A stretch of DNA of 64,000 nucleotides from JACVRW01 sp963728155 (lineage in GTDB: Bacteria; Actinomycetota; Thermoleophilia; Solirubrobacterales; Thermoleophilaceae): contig CAVSJF010000014.1 in assembly GCA_963728155.1 (NCBI GenBank), forward strand, positions 1 through 64,000. Reading direction: 5' to 3'. Positions within the stretch are counted from its first letter, which is position 1. Each line of letters starts with the position of its first letter. Shown here one piece after another: positions 37,495 to 46,217 of this stretch. A program made the position numbers and the translations under genes. The notes beneath the pieces are model-generated. The model did no database searches. It saw only the letters and a program-made list of their open reading frames with translations, and was not told the origin of the DNA.

Positions 37495-37583
37495 GCCTGC
37501 GGGCGAGCTCTTCGGCGTCCTCGGGGTTCGCGGTGCTGGTGCACCACTTCACCCCTGCGTCCTTGAATAGCTCGCCCGCAGGC
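37495..37583. repeat. 15-bp perfect inverted repeat flanking 59 bp
   Basis: GCCTGCGGGCGAGCT (37495-37509) and AGCTCGCCCGCAGGC (37569-37583) begin 4 bases after the ETF-QO stop. The 59-bp centre has a further GGTGCTGGTGCACC inverted element. It could be a terminator-like long stem or the ends of a tiny non-autonomous element; no target-site duplication is evident. Confidence 0.6.
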
Positions 37584-37621
37584 ATCTCAGCTGGCTTGGT
37601 AAGCCAGGTGACACGAGCTAC

Positions 37622-37714
37622 CTAGCCGGTCATGGCCGCATAGGTCATGACCAGTGTCGCCAGCACAATCAGCAGTCCGAGCATCGCCTCGGGCCGAGGC
37701 GCGTGGAACCACAT
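37622..37714 (-). CDS. possible 30-aa membrane peptide (weak)
   Basis: Begins MWFHAPRPEAM then a hydrophobic run LGLLIVLATLVMTYAAM ending TG. The amphipathic-then-hydrophobic layout is typical of real bacterial small membrane peptides. However there is no RBS and its start codon coincides with the edge of the ETF-QO tail repeat, so it may have been truncated from, or created by, the rearrangement. Confidence 0.25.
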   Translation of the reverse strand: MWFHAPRPEAMLGLLIVLATLVMTYAAMTG

Positions 37715-37791
37715 GCGGAGCGATTACCGCGAAGGGCGGGCGCGCTGACGCCTCCGGAAGGTGGCGACGGCCCGAACTATCAGGCGACTTG
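37714..37791 (+). pseudogene. direct repeat copy 2: orphan ETF-QO C-terminal tail
   Basis: Encodes CGAITAKGGR-LTPPEGGDGPNYQAT and stop, the same residues as the tail of the ETF-QO gene, after removing one extra base (GGGCGGGCGCGC against GGGCGGGCGGC). The last five differing codons (CCC/CCG, TAC/TAT, CAA/CAG, GCC/GCG, ACC/ACT) are all synonymous. That indicates a diverged second gene or strain variant rather than a recent duplication. Confidence 0.7.
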
Positions 37792-37967
37792 AGGGCCGGC
37801 CTGGTTATCCACGCCCGCCAGGACCGGCGCGTCCGCCGCTCGCGCTTGTGCTGCGGGCGGGGCTGGGTGAGCGAGTTGGCCAGGTAGAAATACATCATTC
37901 CGTTCATTGGGTCTTCCATCTCCGTTTCGTAGGGCCGTCGGAGTGAGAGACCGCGAAAGGGCGGCTG

Positions 37968-39042
37968 CTATTCCACGTGGCTCGCCCGCAGGCGCAGGTA
38001 CTCCGCCCGGGCGCTGAAGCTGCCCGCCATCTCCTCGGTCAGCTCGTCGCGGAACTCCTGGCGGTAGGTGGCGTCGGTGAGCACCGCGATCGCGTAGTAG
38101 AGGCCGGCGAACGCGGCGATGCCTCCGGATACGCGCAGCAGGGCCTCGGTCACCTCGATCTCCTCGCCGAAGAGGTTCAGCCTGATCACCACGCTCTCGC
38201 TCGCCACACCCCAGGCCTCGCGCACCTCGGGGCCGACGGCGAGCGCTCCCAGCACGACGAAGAAGATCGCCACCGCAAGGCTCACCAGGAGGATCTGGAG
38301 CGCCTGGCTGATGAACATCACCAGCCCGACGTTGAAGCGCTGGCGCTTCTGCAGCGGTGGGCCCTCGCGCCCGGAAACCTCCTCGAGCTCGCGGACCTCG
38401 CGCGGCAGCTGCACGCCGACGAAGACCGTTCCGACGGCCACGAACAGGGCTCCCACACAGGCCAAGAAAGGCCCGCGGCATGGTGGAGAACACCTGCCAC
38501 ATCTCGGTGTTGATGAAGAGCACCAGCGCGAACACCAGCAGCAGCGGCACGGCACGCGACAGAACCGAGACCGACGCGTCGAGCTGGTCGATCAGGCGCG
38601 GGCCCGTCCAGCGCAGGATCGACAGCACCCCGTATCGGATGAGCCCGAAGGCCACCGCGAGCACGACCAGGTTGGCGCCGGCGGTGACCAGCGCGCTGCC
38701 CCACTGCCCTCCGAATATCAGCGGCAGCGCCGCGGGGACCAGGACGAAGGCCGCCAGCTCCGCCGCCCCGACGTTCTCGGGCAGCGACAGGAAGGGGCGC
38801 TTGCGCACGAGGTTGAGCAGGCCGAACGCGCCGATCAGGATGCCGAGGCCGCCCACCCAGGCGGCGATGTTGGCCATCACCGGCCAGTCGAGCTGGATCG
38901 CGCCGAGCAGCTCCCCGAAGGCCACCAGCACCAGCAGCGGCGCGGCACGCGTCCAGACGTCCTCGCGCGCCGAGTAGTCCTCGATGAACAGCGGCAGGCC
39001 GGCGCGGCGAAAGCGGCGTTCGTAGTCGGCGAGCTCGGCCAC
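37968..39042 (-). CDS. multi-pass membrane protein of unknown function, frame-broken
   Basis: About 357 aa, one break near 38465 (extra base). Roughly eight hydrophobic helices, for example PLLVLVAFGELLGAIQL, MANIAAWVGGLGILIGAFGLL, AAFVLVPAALPLIFGG, VPLLLVFALVLFINTEMWQVF and GLVMFISQALQILLVSLAVAIFFVVLGAL. N-terminal cytoplasmic segment ELADYERRFRRAGLPLFIEDYS precedes the first helix. No transporter or enzyme signature is recognised. Start GTG 39042 is inferred from the protein beginning just before that segment. Divergent from rpmE. Confidence 0.6.
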
Positions 39043-39102
39043 CGGGCTATTGCAAACGTGCGGCCGGACGTTTAGACGGACGTGGCTAGAATCGAAGAGG
39101 CA

Positions 39103-39309
39103 ATGAAGACCGGCATTCACCCCGAATACGTAGCCGCTCACGTTCGCTGCACCTGTGGCAACGAGTTCGAGACGCGCTCCACCAAGGCCAATCTCAACGT
39201 CGAGATCTGCTCGGCCTGCCACCCGTTCTACACGGGCCGCCAGAAGCTCGTGGACACCGGTGGCCGCGTCGAGCGCTTCCGCCGCCGCGCCGCCCGCGCG
39301 GGACGGTAG
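39103..39309 (+). CDS. rpmE: 50S ribosomal protein bL31
   Basis: 68 aa, zinc-binding (C+) form. Seen: MKTGIHPEYV at the start, RCTCGNEFETRST, EICSACHPFYTGRQKLVDTGGRVERF and a basic tail. The four cysteines (CxC and CxxC) form the Zn site of the C+ type, normally used under zinc sufficiency. RBS GAAGAGG is 5 bases before ATG 39103. First gene of the conserved rpmE-DUF1385 pair. Confidence 0.96.
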   Translation: MKTGIHPEYVAAHVRCTCGNEFETRSTKANLNVEICSACHPFYTGRQKLVDTGGRVERFRRRAARAGR

Positions 39310-39356
39310 GAGACCTCAACCGCAACTCGGGTGCCCGGCGGCTGTTCTCTTCGAGC

Positions 39357-40115
39357 ATGGCCCGCCGGCTCGTGATCGCAACCTCACTCGTTCTGGCCGC
39401 CCTCGGGACGGTCGCGATGGCCCCTGCCACGGGCGCGAGTGCCCCTGCTGGCGGCGCCGCCCGCGGGCGTCAAGCTGGTCGACTGCTCCCGCGAGGATCA
39501 CTCCGCCACTTTCCACGGCCGCATGAAGCCCTTCGAGGACAGCGAGCGCATGTGGATGCGCTTCACCCTGCTGGAGAAGCGGGCCGCCGGGTTCGAGGTG
39601 GTGGCCGCGCCCGGCCTCTCGCGCTGGCAGAAGTCAAAGCCCGGAGTCGCGGGCCTTCAGCTATCGCCAGACCGTGCGCGGACTGCAGGATGGGGCGAGC
39701 TACCGCATGCAGGTCAACTACCGCTGGTACTCGGCCGAGGGAAAGCTGACGGCGCGGGCGCAGCAGCGATCTCGGGTCTGCCGCCAGTTCGAGCGCCTGC
39801 CCAACCTCACCGCCTCGCTGGCGGGAGCTCGAGGAGACGAACGTCGACGGCGTTCTGCGCTACCGGGTGAAGGTCGGGAACACAGGCGTGGCGGCCGCCA
39901 CGGGGGTGGCCCTGCGCCTCGCGGTCGACGGTGACGTGGTCGATACGGTCACGGTGGGCATGCTCCTCCCCGGCACCGGCCGGGTGCTCGGCTTCCGCGG
40001 CCCGCGCTGCACGACCTCGGTGAAGGCGGCCGTCGATCCCGACGGCGTCCTGGCCGAGTCCTCGGAGGACGACAACGTCCAAGAGGTCGCGTGCGCCGAT
40101 TTGCCGCTCCCCTAA
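39357..40115 (+). CDS. secreted CARDB-like domain protein, frame-broken
   Basis: About 250 aa, breaks near 39440, 39650 and 39825. Signal peptide RRLVIATSLVLAALGTVAMAPATGAS, then VKLVDCSREDHSATFHGRMKP, VRGLQDGASYRMQVNYRWYSAEG and a C-terminal CARDB-like adhesion domain: VKVGNTGVAAATGVALRLAVDGDVVDTV, GFRGPRCTTSVKAAVDPDGVLAESSEDDN. CARDB domains are beta-sandwich modules of exported proteins. It sits between rpmE and the DUF1385 gene, splitting a pair that is usually adjacent. Confidence 0.65.
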
Positions 40116-40155
40116 CGGGGAGCGCAATAGGTCGCCGATACCATGACTGAAGTGG

Positions 40156-41184
40156 GTGAGCGCCTCGGCATCGACCAACGGCAACGCGCCCGATCACATG
40201 CGTGAGGCAACCCAGGACGCCCCCATCGGCGGCCAGGCGGTGCTCGAGGGCGTGATGATGCGCGGCATCTCCACCTGGGCGGTGGCGGTGCGAAAGCCCT
40301 CGGACGAACAGCTGGCCCGCGGCGGTCCCGGCTCCAAGGAGGGGGCCAAGGGCGAGATCGAGGTGGTCTCGGAGCCCCTCGTGTCCTGGACCAAGCGCCA
40401 CCGGTTGCTGCGCCTTCCGGTCGTGCGCGGCGTGGTGGCCCTGGGTGAGTCGCTGAAGATCGGCTTCCGCGCGCTCGGCATCTCGGCCAACGCGCAGGTT
40501 CCGCCCGACGACGAGGGCAAGCAGCAGGACATCGGCGGCGGCGCCTGGGTGGGCACGATCATCTTCGCGATGCTGTTCGCCGTCGGGCTGTTCTTCCTGC
40601 TGCCCGCGGGCCTGACGAACCTCTTCGCCGACAGCATCCCCAACTCGCTCGCCTTCGTGGTGATCGAGAAGCTCGTGCGCATCTCGATCTTCCTGGGCTA
40701 CCTCTGGCTGATCTCGCGCATGCCCGATCTCCAGCGGGTGTTCGAGTACCACGGGGCCGAGCACAAGACGATCTCCTGCTACGAGGCGGGCGAGCCGCTG
40801 ACGCCGGAGAACGCCCAGCGCTACTCGCGCTTCCATCCCCGCTGCGGGACGAGCTTCCTACTGCTGGTGATGATCGTGGCCATCGTCGTGTTCGCCCCGC
40901 TCGGCAAGCTCGACTGGCACTGGCTCTTCATCTCGCGCGTGGTCGGTATTCCGATCGTCGCCGGCCTGGCCTTCGAGCTGATCAAGTGGTTCGGCAAGAA
41001 CCGCACCAGGCGCTGGGCCCGCGCCCTGATGTGGCCGGGCATGCAGCTCCAGCGCCTGACCACCCGCGAGCCCGATCTGTCTCAGCTCGCGGTGGCCATC
41101 GCCGCCCTCGACGCCGTGCTGGCCGTCGAGAACCCCCGTGCCGCGTCCGACGAGGACAAGCTCGGCATGGAGGTTGTGGCCTAG
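40156..41184 (+). CDS. DUF1385 membrane protein
   Basis: 342 aa. Characteristic opening IGGQAVLEGVMMRGISTWAVAVRKP, then LLRLPVVRGVVALGESLKIG, two to four helices (GTIIFAMLFAVGLFFLLPAGL, ISIFLGYLWLISRM), and the diagnostic VFEYHGAEHKTISCYEAGEPLTPENAQRYSRFHPRCGTSFLLLVMI with HGAEHK and HPRCGTSF. Function is unknown across bacteria, but the gene is usually next to rpmE and prfA/prmC. Here prfA is 17 kb away, on the other side of the hydrogenase cluster. Confidence 0.93.
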   Translation: MSASASTNGNAPDHMREATQDAPIGGQAVLEGVMMRGISTWAVAVRKPSDEQLARGGPGSKEGAKGEIEVVSEPLVSWTKRHRLLRLPVVRGVVALGESLKIGFRALGISANAQVPPDDEGKQQDIGGGAWVGTIIFAMLFAVGLFFLLPAGLTNLFADSIPNSLAFVVIEKLVRISIFLGYLWLISRMPDLQRVFEYHGAEHKTISCYEAGEPLTPENAQRYSRFHPRCGTSFLLLVMIVAIVVFAPLGKLDWHWLFISRVVGIPIVAGLAFELIKWFGKNRTRRWARALMWPGMQLQRLTTREPDLSQLAVAIAALDAVLAVENPRAASDEDKLGMEVVA

Positions 41185-41188
41185 GGGC

Positions 41189-41527
41189 CTAGGGGCCGAA
41201 TGCGCTGTTGGTTCGGCGTCGCAGGGCCCGCGCGCGGTCCGTGCCGCGCCGGCCCCGCCACGGGTGAGGTCCCTTGGCCCACGGGTGCCAGCCCAGCGTC
41301 CCGTACTGCTCACGAAGTAGCGCCTTCAGCTCGCCTCGGTGATCCTGGCAGGAGTAGCGGGTGGCTCCGTAGATCCCGCGGCCGTGCCACACGAGCCAGC
41401 GTTCGGGCTCCGCGTCGACGTACTCGCCGTGTCTCAGGTCGAGCATCTGGTGCTCCAGCTGGGCCTGGGTCTCGCGGCCGGGCCGGCAACCGCAGATCTC
41501 GCATCTGAACACGACGGCTACGGGCAC
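41189..41527 (-). CDS. small cysteine-rich protein of unknown function
   Basis: 112 aa from the GTG at 41527. N-terminal VVFRCEICGCRPG resembles a zinc knuckle (C-x2-C-x-C), and a second possible metal region is GATRYSCQDHRGEL. The middle contains EHQMLDLRHGEYVDAEPERWLVWHGRGIYG. It starts 10 bp after the Crp/Fnr stop on the same strand, so it may be co-transcribed with the hydrogenase regulator. Not recognised. Confidence 0.55.
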   Translation of the reverse strand: MPVAVVFRCEICGCRPGRETQAQLEHQMLDLRHGEYVDAEPERWLVWHGRGIYGATRYSCQDHRGELKALLREQYGTLGWHPWAKGPHPWRGRRGTDRARALRRRTNSAFGP

Positions 41528-41537
41528 AGCAGAGAAG

Positions 41538-42371
41538 CTACCCGGAAGCGACCGGCGGCTCCCAGTGGATCTCGGCGAGCTCGTCGGGCGGCGACCCGCG
41601 CAGGAGCCACGTGCCGTCGTCGCGCCGCACGACCAGGCCGCTTTCGGTGATCCGGCCCAGCGCGGTGGTCACCGACGCGCGGCGGCTCCCCACCAGCTGG
41701 CCCAGCAGCTCGTGGGACATGCGCAGGCCAATGCTGATGCCCTGGGGGGTCACCCGCCCCCAGCGGTCGGCCAGGTGCCAGAAGAGCACGAGCAGGCGGG
41801 TCTCGACCGGTGAGAGGTGCAGCAGGGCCTGGTGGACCGACATGCGCGAGGTGTGCCTGACGGAGCGCTCGAGCAGGGCGCGCATCACCTGTGGCCAGTC
41901 GGCCAGGCACTTGGCGAGCGTCTCGTCGAGGATCGCGAGCCGCACCGGCGCGAGGACGTGCCAGAGGACGTGGTAGCGCACGAGCCCGTCCTCCCCCTTG
42001 GCCACCCACGGCTGGAGCACGTCGCCCTCACCCAGCAGCTCGGTGCAGGTGGAGCCGGCAAGGATCACGTCGCGGGCGAGCACCCCCTCGATCAGCAGGA
42101 AGCCCAGCCGGCCTCGGTCGCCGTCGTCGCTCGGCACCTCCCAGCGCCCGCAGGGCAGGGACCTCGCGCGAGCGCGGAGGTCGTTGCGGGCGCGCCGGAT
42201 CTGCGACGCCGGCACGCGAAGCCCCAGCTCCGGGTCGACCTCGAGCAGGCGAATCCACGCCTCCCGGTTGCCTTGCTGCGGAGGCCGGTGATTATTCGCG
42301 GACAGACCGTTCTCTCCCTGAACGCGAAACAGGGTACCGCTGACGGGTTGAAAATCAACGTTGTGCTCCAA
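41538..42371 (-). CDS. Crp/Fnr family transcriptional regulator, divergent from hydrogenase operon
   Basis: 277 aa if ATG 42371 is used; the first ~38 residues look unlike the family and a later start is possible. The middle shows a cyclic-nucleotide-binding-like jelly roll (LGFLLIEGVLARDVILAGSTCTELLGEGDVLQPW) without the phosphate-binding Arg-Ala pair of cAMP-type Crp. No Fnr-type cysteine cluster is visible. The C-terminal winged helix is clear: SPVETRLLVLFWHLADRWG, GLRMSHELLGQLVGSRRASVTTALGRITESGLV. Position and orientation strongly suggest it controls the H2-uptake genes; the inducing signal is unknown. Confidence 0.85.
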   Translation of the reverse strand: MEHNVDFQPVSGTLFRVQGENGLSANNHRPPQQGNREAWIRLLEVDPELGLRVPASQIRRARNDLRARARSLPCGRWEVPSDDGDRGRLGFLLIEGVLARDVILAGSTCTELLGEGDVLQPWVAKGEDGLVRYHVLWHVLAPVRLAILDETLAKCLADWPQVMRALLERSVRHTSRMSVHQALLHLSPVETRLLVLFWHLADRWGRVTPQGISIGLRMSHELLGQLVGSRRASVTTALGRITESGLVVRRDDGTWLLRGSPPDELAEIHWEPPVASG

Positions 42372-42439
42372 CCTGGCGGCTTTGCGGGAAACGCGCGGAG
42401 GGGTAGGGTCGCCGCCGAGCTACCTGGAGGGGAGCCGTC

Positions 42440-42718
42440 ATGTGCCTGGCCATCCCAGGCCAGATCATCGAAGTGGTCGACCGCGAGAACCGTCTTGCGC
42501 AGGTCGACGTCGCCGGGGTCAAGCGCACGATCAACATCGGGCTGCTCGACGACGACGGCACCGGCGTGGACACCGGTGACTGGGTACTGATCCACGTCGG
42601 CTTCGCGATGTCGCGGGTCGACGAGGACGAGGCGATCGCAACCCGGACGCAGCTCGAGCGCATGGGCGAGGACTACGAGGCTGAGCTGGAGGAGCTCAAG
42701 GCGAGCGTGATCGAGTGA
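42440..42718 (+). CDS. hypC: hydrogenase maturation chaperone HypC
   Basis: 92 aa. Begins MCLAIPGQIIEV, with the essential Cys2 that, with HypD, holds the Fe(CN)2CO unit, followed by VDVAGVKRTINIGLLDD and DTGDWVLIHVGFAMSRVDEDEA, all family hallmarks. The C-terminal helical extension is typical for actinobacterial HypC. RBS GGAGGGG is 7-13 bases upstream. First gene of the hydrogenase operon; its TGA overlaps the next GTG. Confidence 0.96.
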   Translation: MCLAIPGQIIEVVDRENRLAQVDVAGVKRTINIGLLDDDGTGVDTGDWVLIHVGFAMSRVDEDEAIATRTQLERMGEDYEAELEELKASVIE

Positions 42719-42931
42719 CCGAGCAACGCCTGCGGCGACCACTGCATCACCTGCTCCGACGAGGGCATCCCGATGCAGGTGGAGCGTGTGAACGAGGAGA
42801 CCGGCCTCGCCCTCTGCGCCGCCGAGGACGGCTCGAGGGGCGAGGTTGAGATCGCGCTGGTCGAGCCGGTCGCGCCCGGCGACCGGCTGTTGGTCCATGC
42901 CGGCGTTGCGCTGGTGGGGTTGGAGGCATGA
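42715..42931 (+). CDS. second HypC/HupF-like protein with CxxHCxTC motif, frame-broken
   Basis: 71 aa after deleting one C near 42730 (CGCCTGCGG to CGCTGCGG). Begins VTEQRCGDHCITCSDEGIPMQVERV and ends LLVHAGVALVGLEA, so it has the beta-barrel of HypC but replaces the Met-Cys2 start with a cysteine-rich N-terminus. Such companions are known in group 1h operons, where their partner and cluster are uncharacterised. Both ends overlap neighbours by 4 bp (GTGA and ATGA). Confidence 0.75.
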
Positions 42932-44043
42932 AGTTCGTCGACGAGTTCCGCGATCCCGAACTGGGCCGCGTGCTCGCCACCGAGATCCTGGCCGCGGTCG
43001 AGCCCGGCCGCCAGTACAAGTTCATGGAGGTGTGCGGCGGCCACACCCACTCGATCTACAAGTTCGGGATCGACGATCTGCTGCCCGCCAACGTCGAGCT
43101 GGTGCACGGCCCCGGGTGCCCGGTGTGCGTGATCCCCATGGGCCGCGTGGACGACGGGATAGCCATCGCGCGCAACCCCGAGGTGATCTTCACCTGCTTC
43201 GGCGACATGATGCGCGTGCCGGGCTCGAACGGCAGCCTGCTCGACGCCAAGGCCGAGGGCGCGGACATCCGCATGGTCTACTCGCCGCTCGACGCCCTGC
43301 GGATCGCCAAGCAGAACCCCGACCGCGAGGTCGTGTTCTTCGCCATCGGCTTCGAGACCACCGCGCCGTCCACCGCGCTCACGCTCAAGCGCGCCAAGGC
43401 GGAGGGCGTGCCGAACTTCACCTGCATGTGCAGCCACGTGACGATCGTGCCGCCGCTGCGCGCGCTGCTCGACTCGCCCGACCTGCGCCTCGACGGCTTC
43501 GTCGGCCCGGGGCACGTGTCGACTGTGGTCGGCGCTCGGCCGTTCGAGTTCATTCCGGCCGACTACGGCAAGCCGATCGTGGTGGCCGGATTCGAGCCGC
43601 TCGACGTGCTGCAGGCAATTCGCATGATCCTCGCCCAGCTGGCCGACGGCCGCTGCGAGGTGGAGAACCAGTACTCGCGCGTGGTGCCGTACGAGGGCAA
43701 CGCGCGCGCGCTCGAGGTGATGAGCGAGGTGTTCGAGCTGCGGCCGCACTTCGAGTGGCGCGGCCTGGGCTTCATCTCCCAAAGCGGGCTCAAGCTCTCC
43801 GAGGCCTACGCCGACCTCGACGCCGAGCTTCGCTTCAGCGTGCCCGGCGTGCGCGTGGCCGATCCCAAGGCCTGCCAGTGCGGTGAGGTGCTCAAGGGCG
43901 TGATCAAGCCCTGGGAGTGCAAGGTCTTCGGCACCGCGTGCACGCCGGAGCGCCCGATCGGAACCTGCATGGTCTCGTCGGAGGGGGCCTGCGCGGCCTA
44001 CTACAACTACGGCCGCTTCGCCCGCGAGCGGGAGGTCGTGTGA
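42928..44043 (+). CDS. hypD: hydrogenase maturation protein HypD
   Basis: 371 aa. Seen: FMEVCGGHTHSIYKFGIDDLLP (the CGGHTH catalytic motif), VHGPGCPVCVIPMG (GPGCPVC), FAIGFETTAPSTAL (GFETT), SHVTIVPPL, GFVGPGHVSTV and the C-terminal 4Fe-4S ligands in ACQCGEVLKGVIKPWECKVFGTACTPERPIGTCMVSSEGACAAYY. HypD with HypC assembles the iron-cyanide-carbonyl centre. Overlaps neighbours by 4 bp on both sides. Confidence 0.97.
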   Translation: MKFVDEFRDPELGRVLATEILAAVEPGRQYKFMEVCGGHTHSIYKFGIDDLLPANVELVHGPGCPVCVIPMGRVDDGIAIARNPEVIFTCFGDMMRVPGSNGSLLDAKAEGADIRMVYSPLDALRIAKQNPDREVVFFAIGFETTAPSTALTLKRAKAEGVPNFTCMCSHVTIVPPLRALLDSPDLRLDGFVGPGHVSTVVGARPFEFIPADYGKPIVVAGFEPLDVLQAIRMILAQLADGRCEVENQYSRVVPYEGNARALEVMSEVFELRPHFEWRGLGFISQSGLKLSEAYADLDAELRFSVPGVRVADPKACQCGEVLKGVIKPWECKVFGTACTPERPIGTCMVSSEGACAAYYNYGRFAREREVV

Positions 44044-45123
44044 CGGTCTCGCGACCGGGAGGAGAGAATCCTCGGGATCATCGAGACCGCCCGCGGCAAG
44101 CGGGCGAAGTTCCGCGACAAGCGCGTCACCATGTCGCACGGGGCCGGGGGGAAGGCCACCCAGACGATGATCGAAGGCCTGTTCGTGCCGGCGTTCGGCA
44201 CGGGGGCGCTCGAGGCGATGGGCGACGCCGGGGCCGTGATGGCCGACGGCGTCGAGCTGGCCATGACCACGGACTCCTTTGTCGTCAAGCCGATCACCTT
44301 CCCCGGCGGCTCGATCGGCGACCTGGCCGTGAACGGCACGGTCAACGACCTCGCCGTGTCCGGCGCTCGCCCGCTCGCGCTCAGCCTCTCGCTGATCCTC
44401 GAGGAGGGCCTCGAGGCGGACGAGCTGAAGGCCGAGGTGGAGGCGATCGCCGCGGCCGCCGAGGCGGCCGGAGTGCAGATCGTGGCCGGCGACACCAAGG
44501 TGGTGGAGCGCGGGGCCGCGGACAAGATGTACGTGTGCACCACCGGCGTCGGCGTGCGCGACCCGCGCGCGCGGATGGCCACCGACGCGCTTCGGCCGGG
44601 CGACCGCATCCTGCTCTCCGGCTCGATCGGCGAGCACGGCACGGCCATCATGCTGGCGCGCGGCGAGTTCGAGCTGGACGCCGCGATCGAGTCCGACACC
44701 CGCTCGCTGTGGCCCCTCGTGGACACCCTGCTCGACGAGGTCGGGCCGGACCTGCGCTGCATGCGCGACGCCACGCGCGGAGGTGTGGCCTCGGTGATGA
44801 ACGAGCTCGCTCGGGCGTCCGGGGTGGCCATGATCGCCCGCGAGTCGGCGGTGCCGATCGACCCCGCCGTGGCCGGGGCTTCAGAGATCTTGGGAATCGA
44901 TCCGATGTACGTGGCCAACGAGGGCAAGCTCGTCGCCTTCGTGGGCCCAGAGTCCGCCGACCGCGCGCTCGAGGCCATGCGCTCGGTCCCCGGCTGCGAG
45001 AGCGCGGCCGAGATCGGCGAGGTGAAGACCGAGCCTCCGGGGATGGTGCTCATGGAGACGAGCTTTGGCGGCAAGCGGGTGATGGATCAGCTGGTGGGCG
45101 ATCCACTCCCGAGGATTTGTTGA
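44040..45123 (+). CDS. hypE: carbamoyl dehydratase HypE (frame break near its start)
   Basis: About 360 aa. Dehydrates the carbamoyl on its C-terminal Cys to the cyanide ligand. Seen: RVTMSHGAGGKATQTMIEGLF, TDSFVVKPITFPGGSIGDLAVNGTVNDLAVSGARP (ATP/metal-binding), DTKVVERGAADKMYV, and the C-terminal PRIC ending, whose Cys is the functional residue. ATG 44131 gives a slightly short N-terminus; the GTG at 44040, overlapping the hypD stop, followed by removal of one G near 44060 gives the usual longer start (RVTMSHG preceded by ~30 residues). Confidence 0.93.
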
Positions 45124-45142
45124 GCGAAGAGAGGGAGCGCTG

Positions 45143-46205
45143 ATGGCGACGACCGAGGCATTCGCAGCACAGAGGGAGACCGAGGGGGTGACCGCCCACG
45201 TCCTGTGGATGACCTCGGGTCAATCCTGCGAGGGCGACTCCGTGGCCATGACGTCGGCCACGAACCCCAGCCTGGAGGACATCATCACCCAGGCGATTCC
45301 CGGGATGCCGAAGGTCGTGGTGCACAACGGCGTGGTCGCCTACGAGGTGGGCGACGAGTTCATCCAGGCCTGGTACGACGCCGAGAACGGCGACATCGAC
45401 CCGTTCGTGCTCGTGATCGAGGGGTCGCTCGGCAACGAGAACATCAACGGCGAGGGCCACTGGACCGGCTTCGGCGTCAACCCCGAGAACGGCCAGCCGA
45501 TCACGGTCAACGAGTGGATCGACCGCCTCGCGCCCAAGGCGGCCGCCGTGGTCGCGGTCGGGCACGTGCGCCACCTACGGCGGCATCCCGGCGATGAAGA
45601 ACAATCCCACCGGCGCCATGGGCGTGCCCGACTACCTGGGATGGAACTGGAAGTCGAAGGCCGGCCTGCCGGTGGTCTGCATCCCCGGCTGCCCCGCGCA
45701 GCCCGACAACATGACCGAGACGCTGCTCTACCTGGCGCTCCACCTCGCCGGGCTGGCGCCCGCCCCCGAGCTTGACGAGCAGCTGCGCCCGAAGTGGCTG
45801 TTCGGCCGCACCGTCCGCGAGGGCTGCAACCGAGCCGGCTTCGCCGAGCAGGGCGAGTTCGCCACCGAGTACGGCTCCGACAACCGCTGCCTGGTCAAGC
45901 TGGGCTGCAAGGGCCCGGTGGTCAAGTGCAACGTGCCGGTCCGCGGCTGGGTGAACGGCATCGGCGGCTGTCCCAACGTGGGCGGCATCTGCATGGCCTG
46001 CACGATGCCCGGCTTCCCCGACAAGTACATGCCGTTCATGGAGCCCGACAAGTGGGGCAACATGGCGTCGAACTTCTCGAAGGTCGCCTACGGACCGATG
46101 GTGCGCTACTTCCGCAAGCGCAACATCAAGAGGGAGTACGACAAGGAGCCCGAGTGGAGACACAACAGGGCGGAGCTGACCACCGGCTACTCCAAGCGCT
46201 GGTAG
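45143..46205 (+). CDS. hhyS: [NiFe]-hydrogenase group 1h small subunit, frame-broken
   Basis: About 353 aa, one break near 45560 (GGGCACG to GGCACG). No Tat signal, as in cytoplasm-facing group 1h enzymes. Seen: VLWMTSGQSCEGDSVAM, in which only one of the two canonical CxxC cysteines is present at this position and an Asp follows, matching the 3Cys/1Asp proximal cluster known for group 1h; VGTCATYGGIPAM, CIPGCPAQPDNMTETLL, and medial/distal cluster ligands in GCNRAGF, DNRCLVKLGCKGPVVKCN and NGIGGCPNVGGICMACTMPGFPDKYMPFM. Pairs with HhyL. Confidence 0.93.
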
Positions 46206-46217
46206 AGGGAGACGCGC

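Larger units (their letters stand above)
37492..37967. other. 476-bp gap with repeats and no convincing gene
   Basis: Between the ETF-QO stop and the convergent membrane-protein gene. It contains a 15-bp inverted repeat (37495-37583), a 30-codon minus-strand reading frame with a membrane-helix-like product (37622-37714), the second ETF-QO tail (37714-37791) and a minus-strand frame from ATG 37919 starting MEDPMNGMMYFYLANSLTQP that runs through the repeat. None has a clear RBS. The segment looks like the debris of a recombination event (inference). Confidence 0.6.

Noticed and set aside
42347..42359. GTTGAAAATCAAC near the Crp/Fnr start, resembling an FNR box
   Set aside because: Fnr boxes are TTGAT-N4-ATCAA; here TTGA and TCAA are separated by only 3 bases, so spacing is wrong. 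It is a short palindrome of unknown meaning.
42673..44637. 654-codon minus-strand open frame across hypD and hypE
   Set aside because: Antisense shadow of hypD/hypE; no recognisable domain and composition typical of reverse-frame translation.
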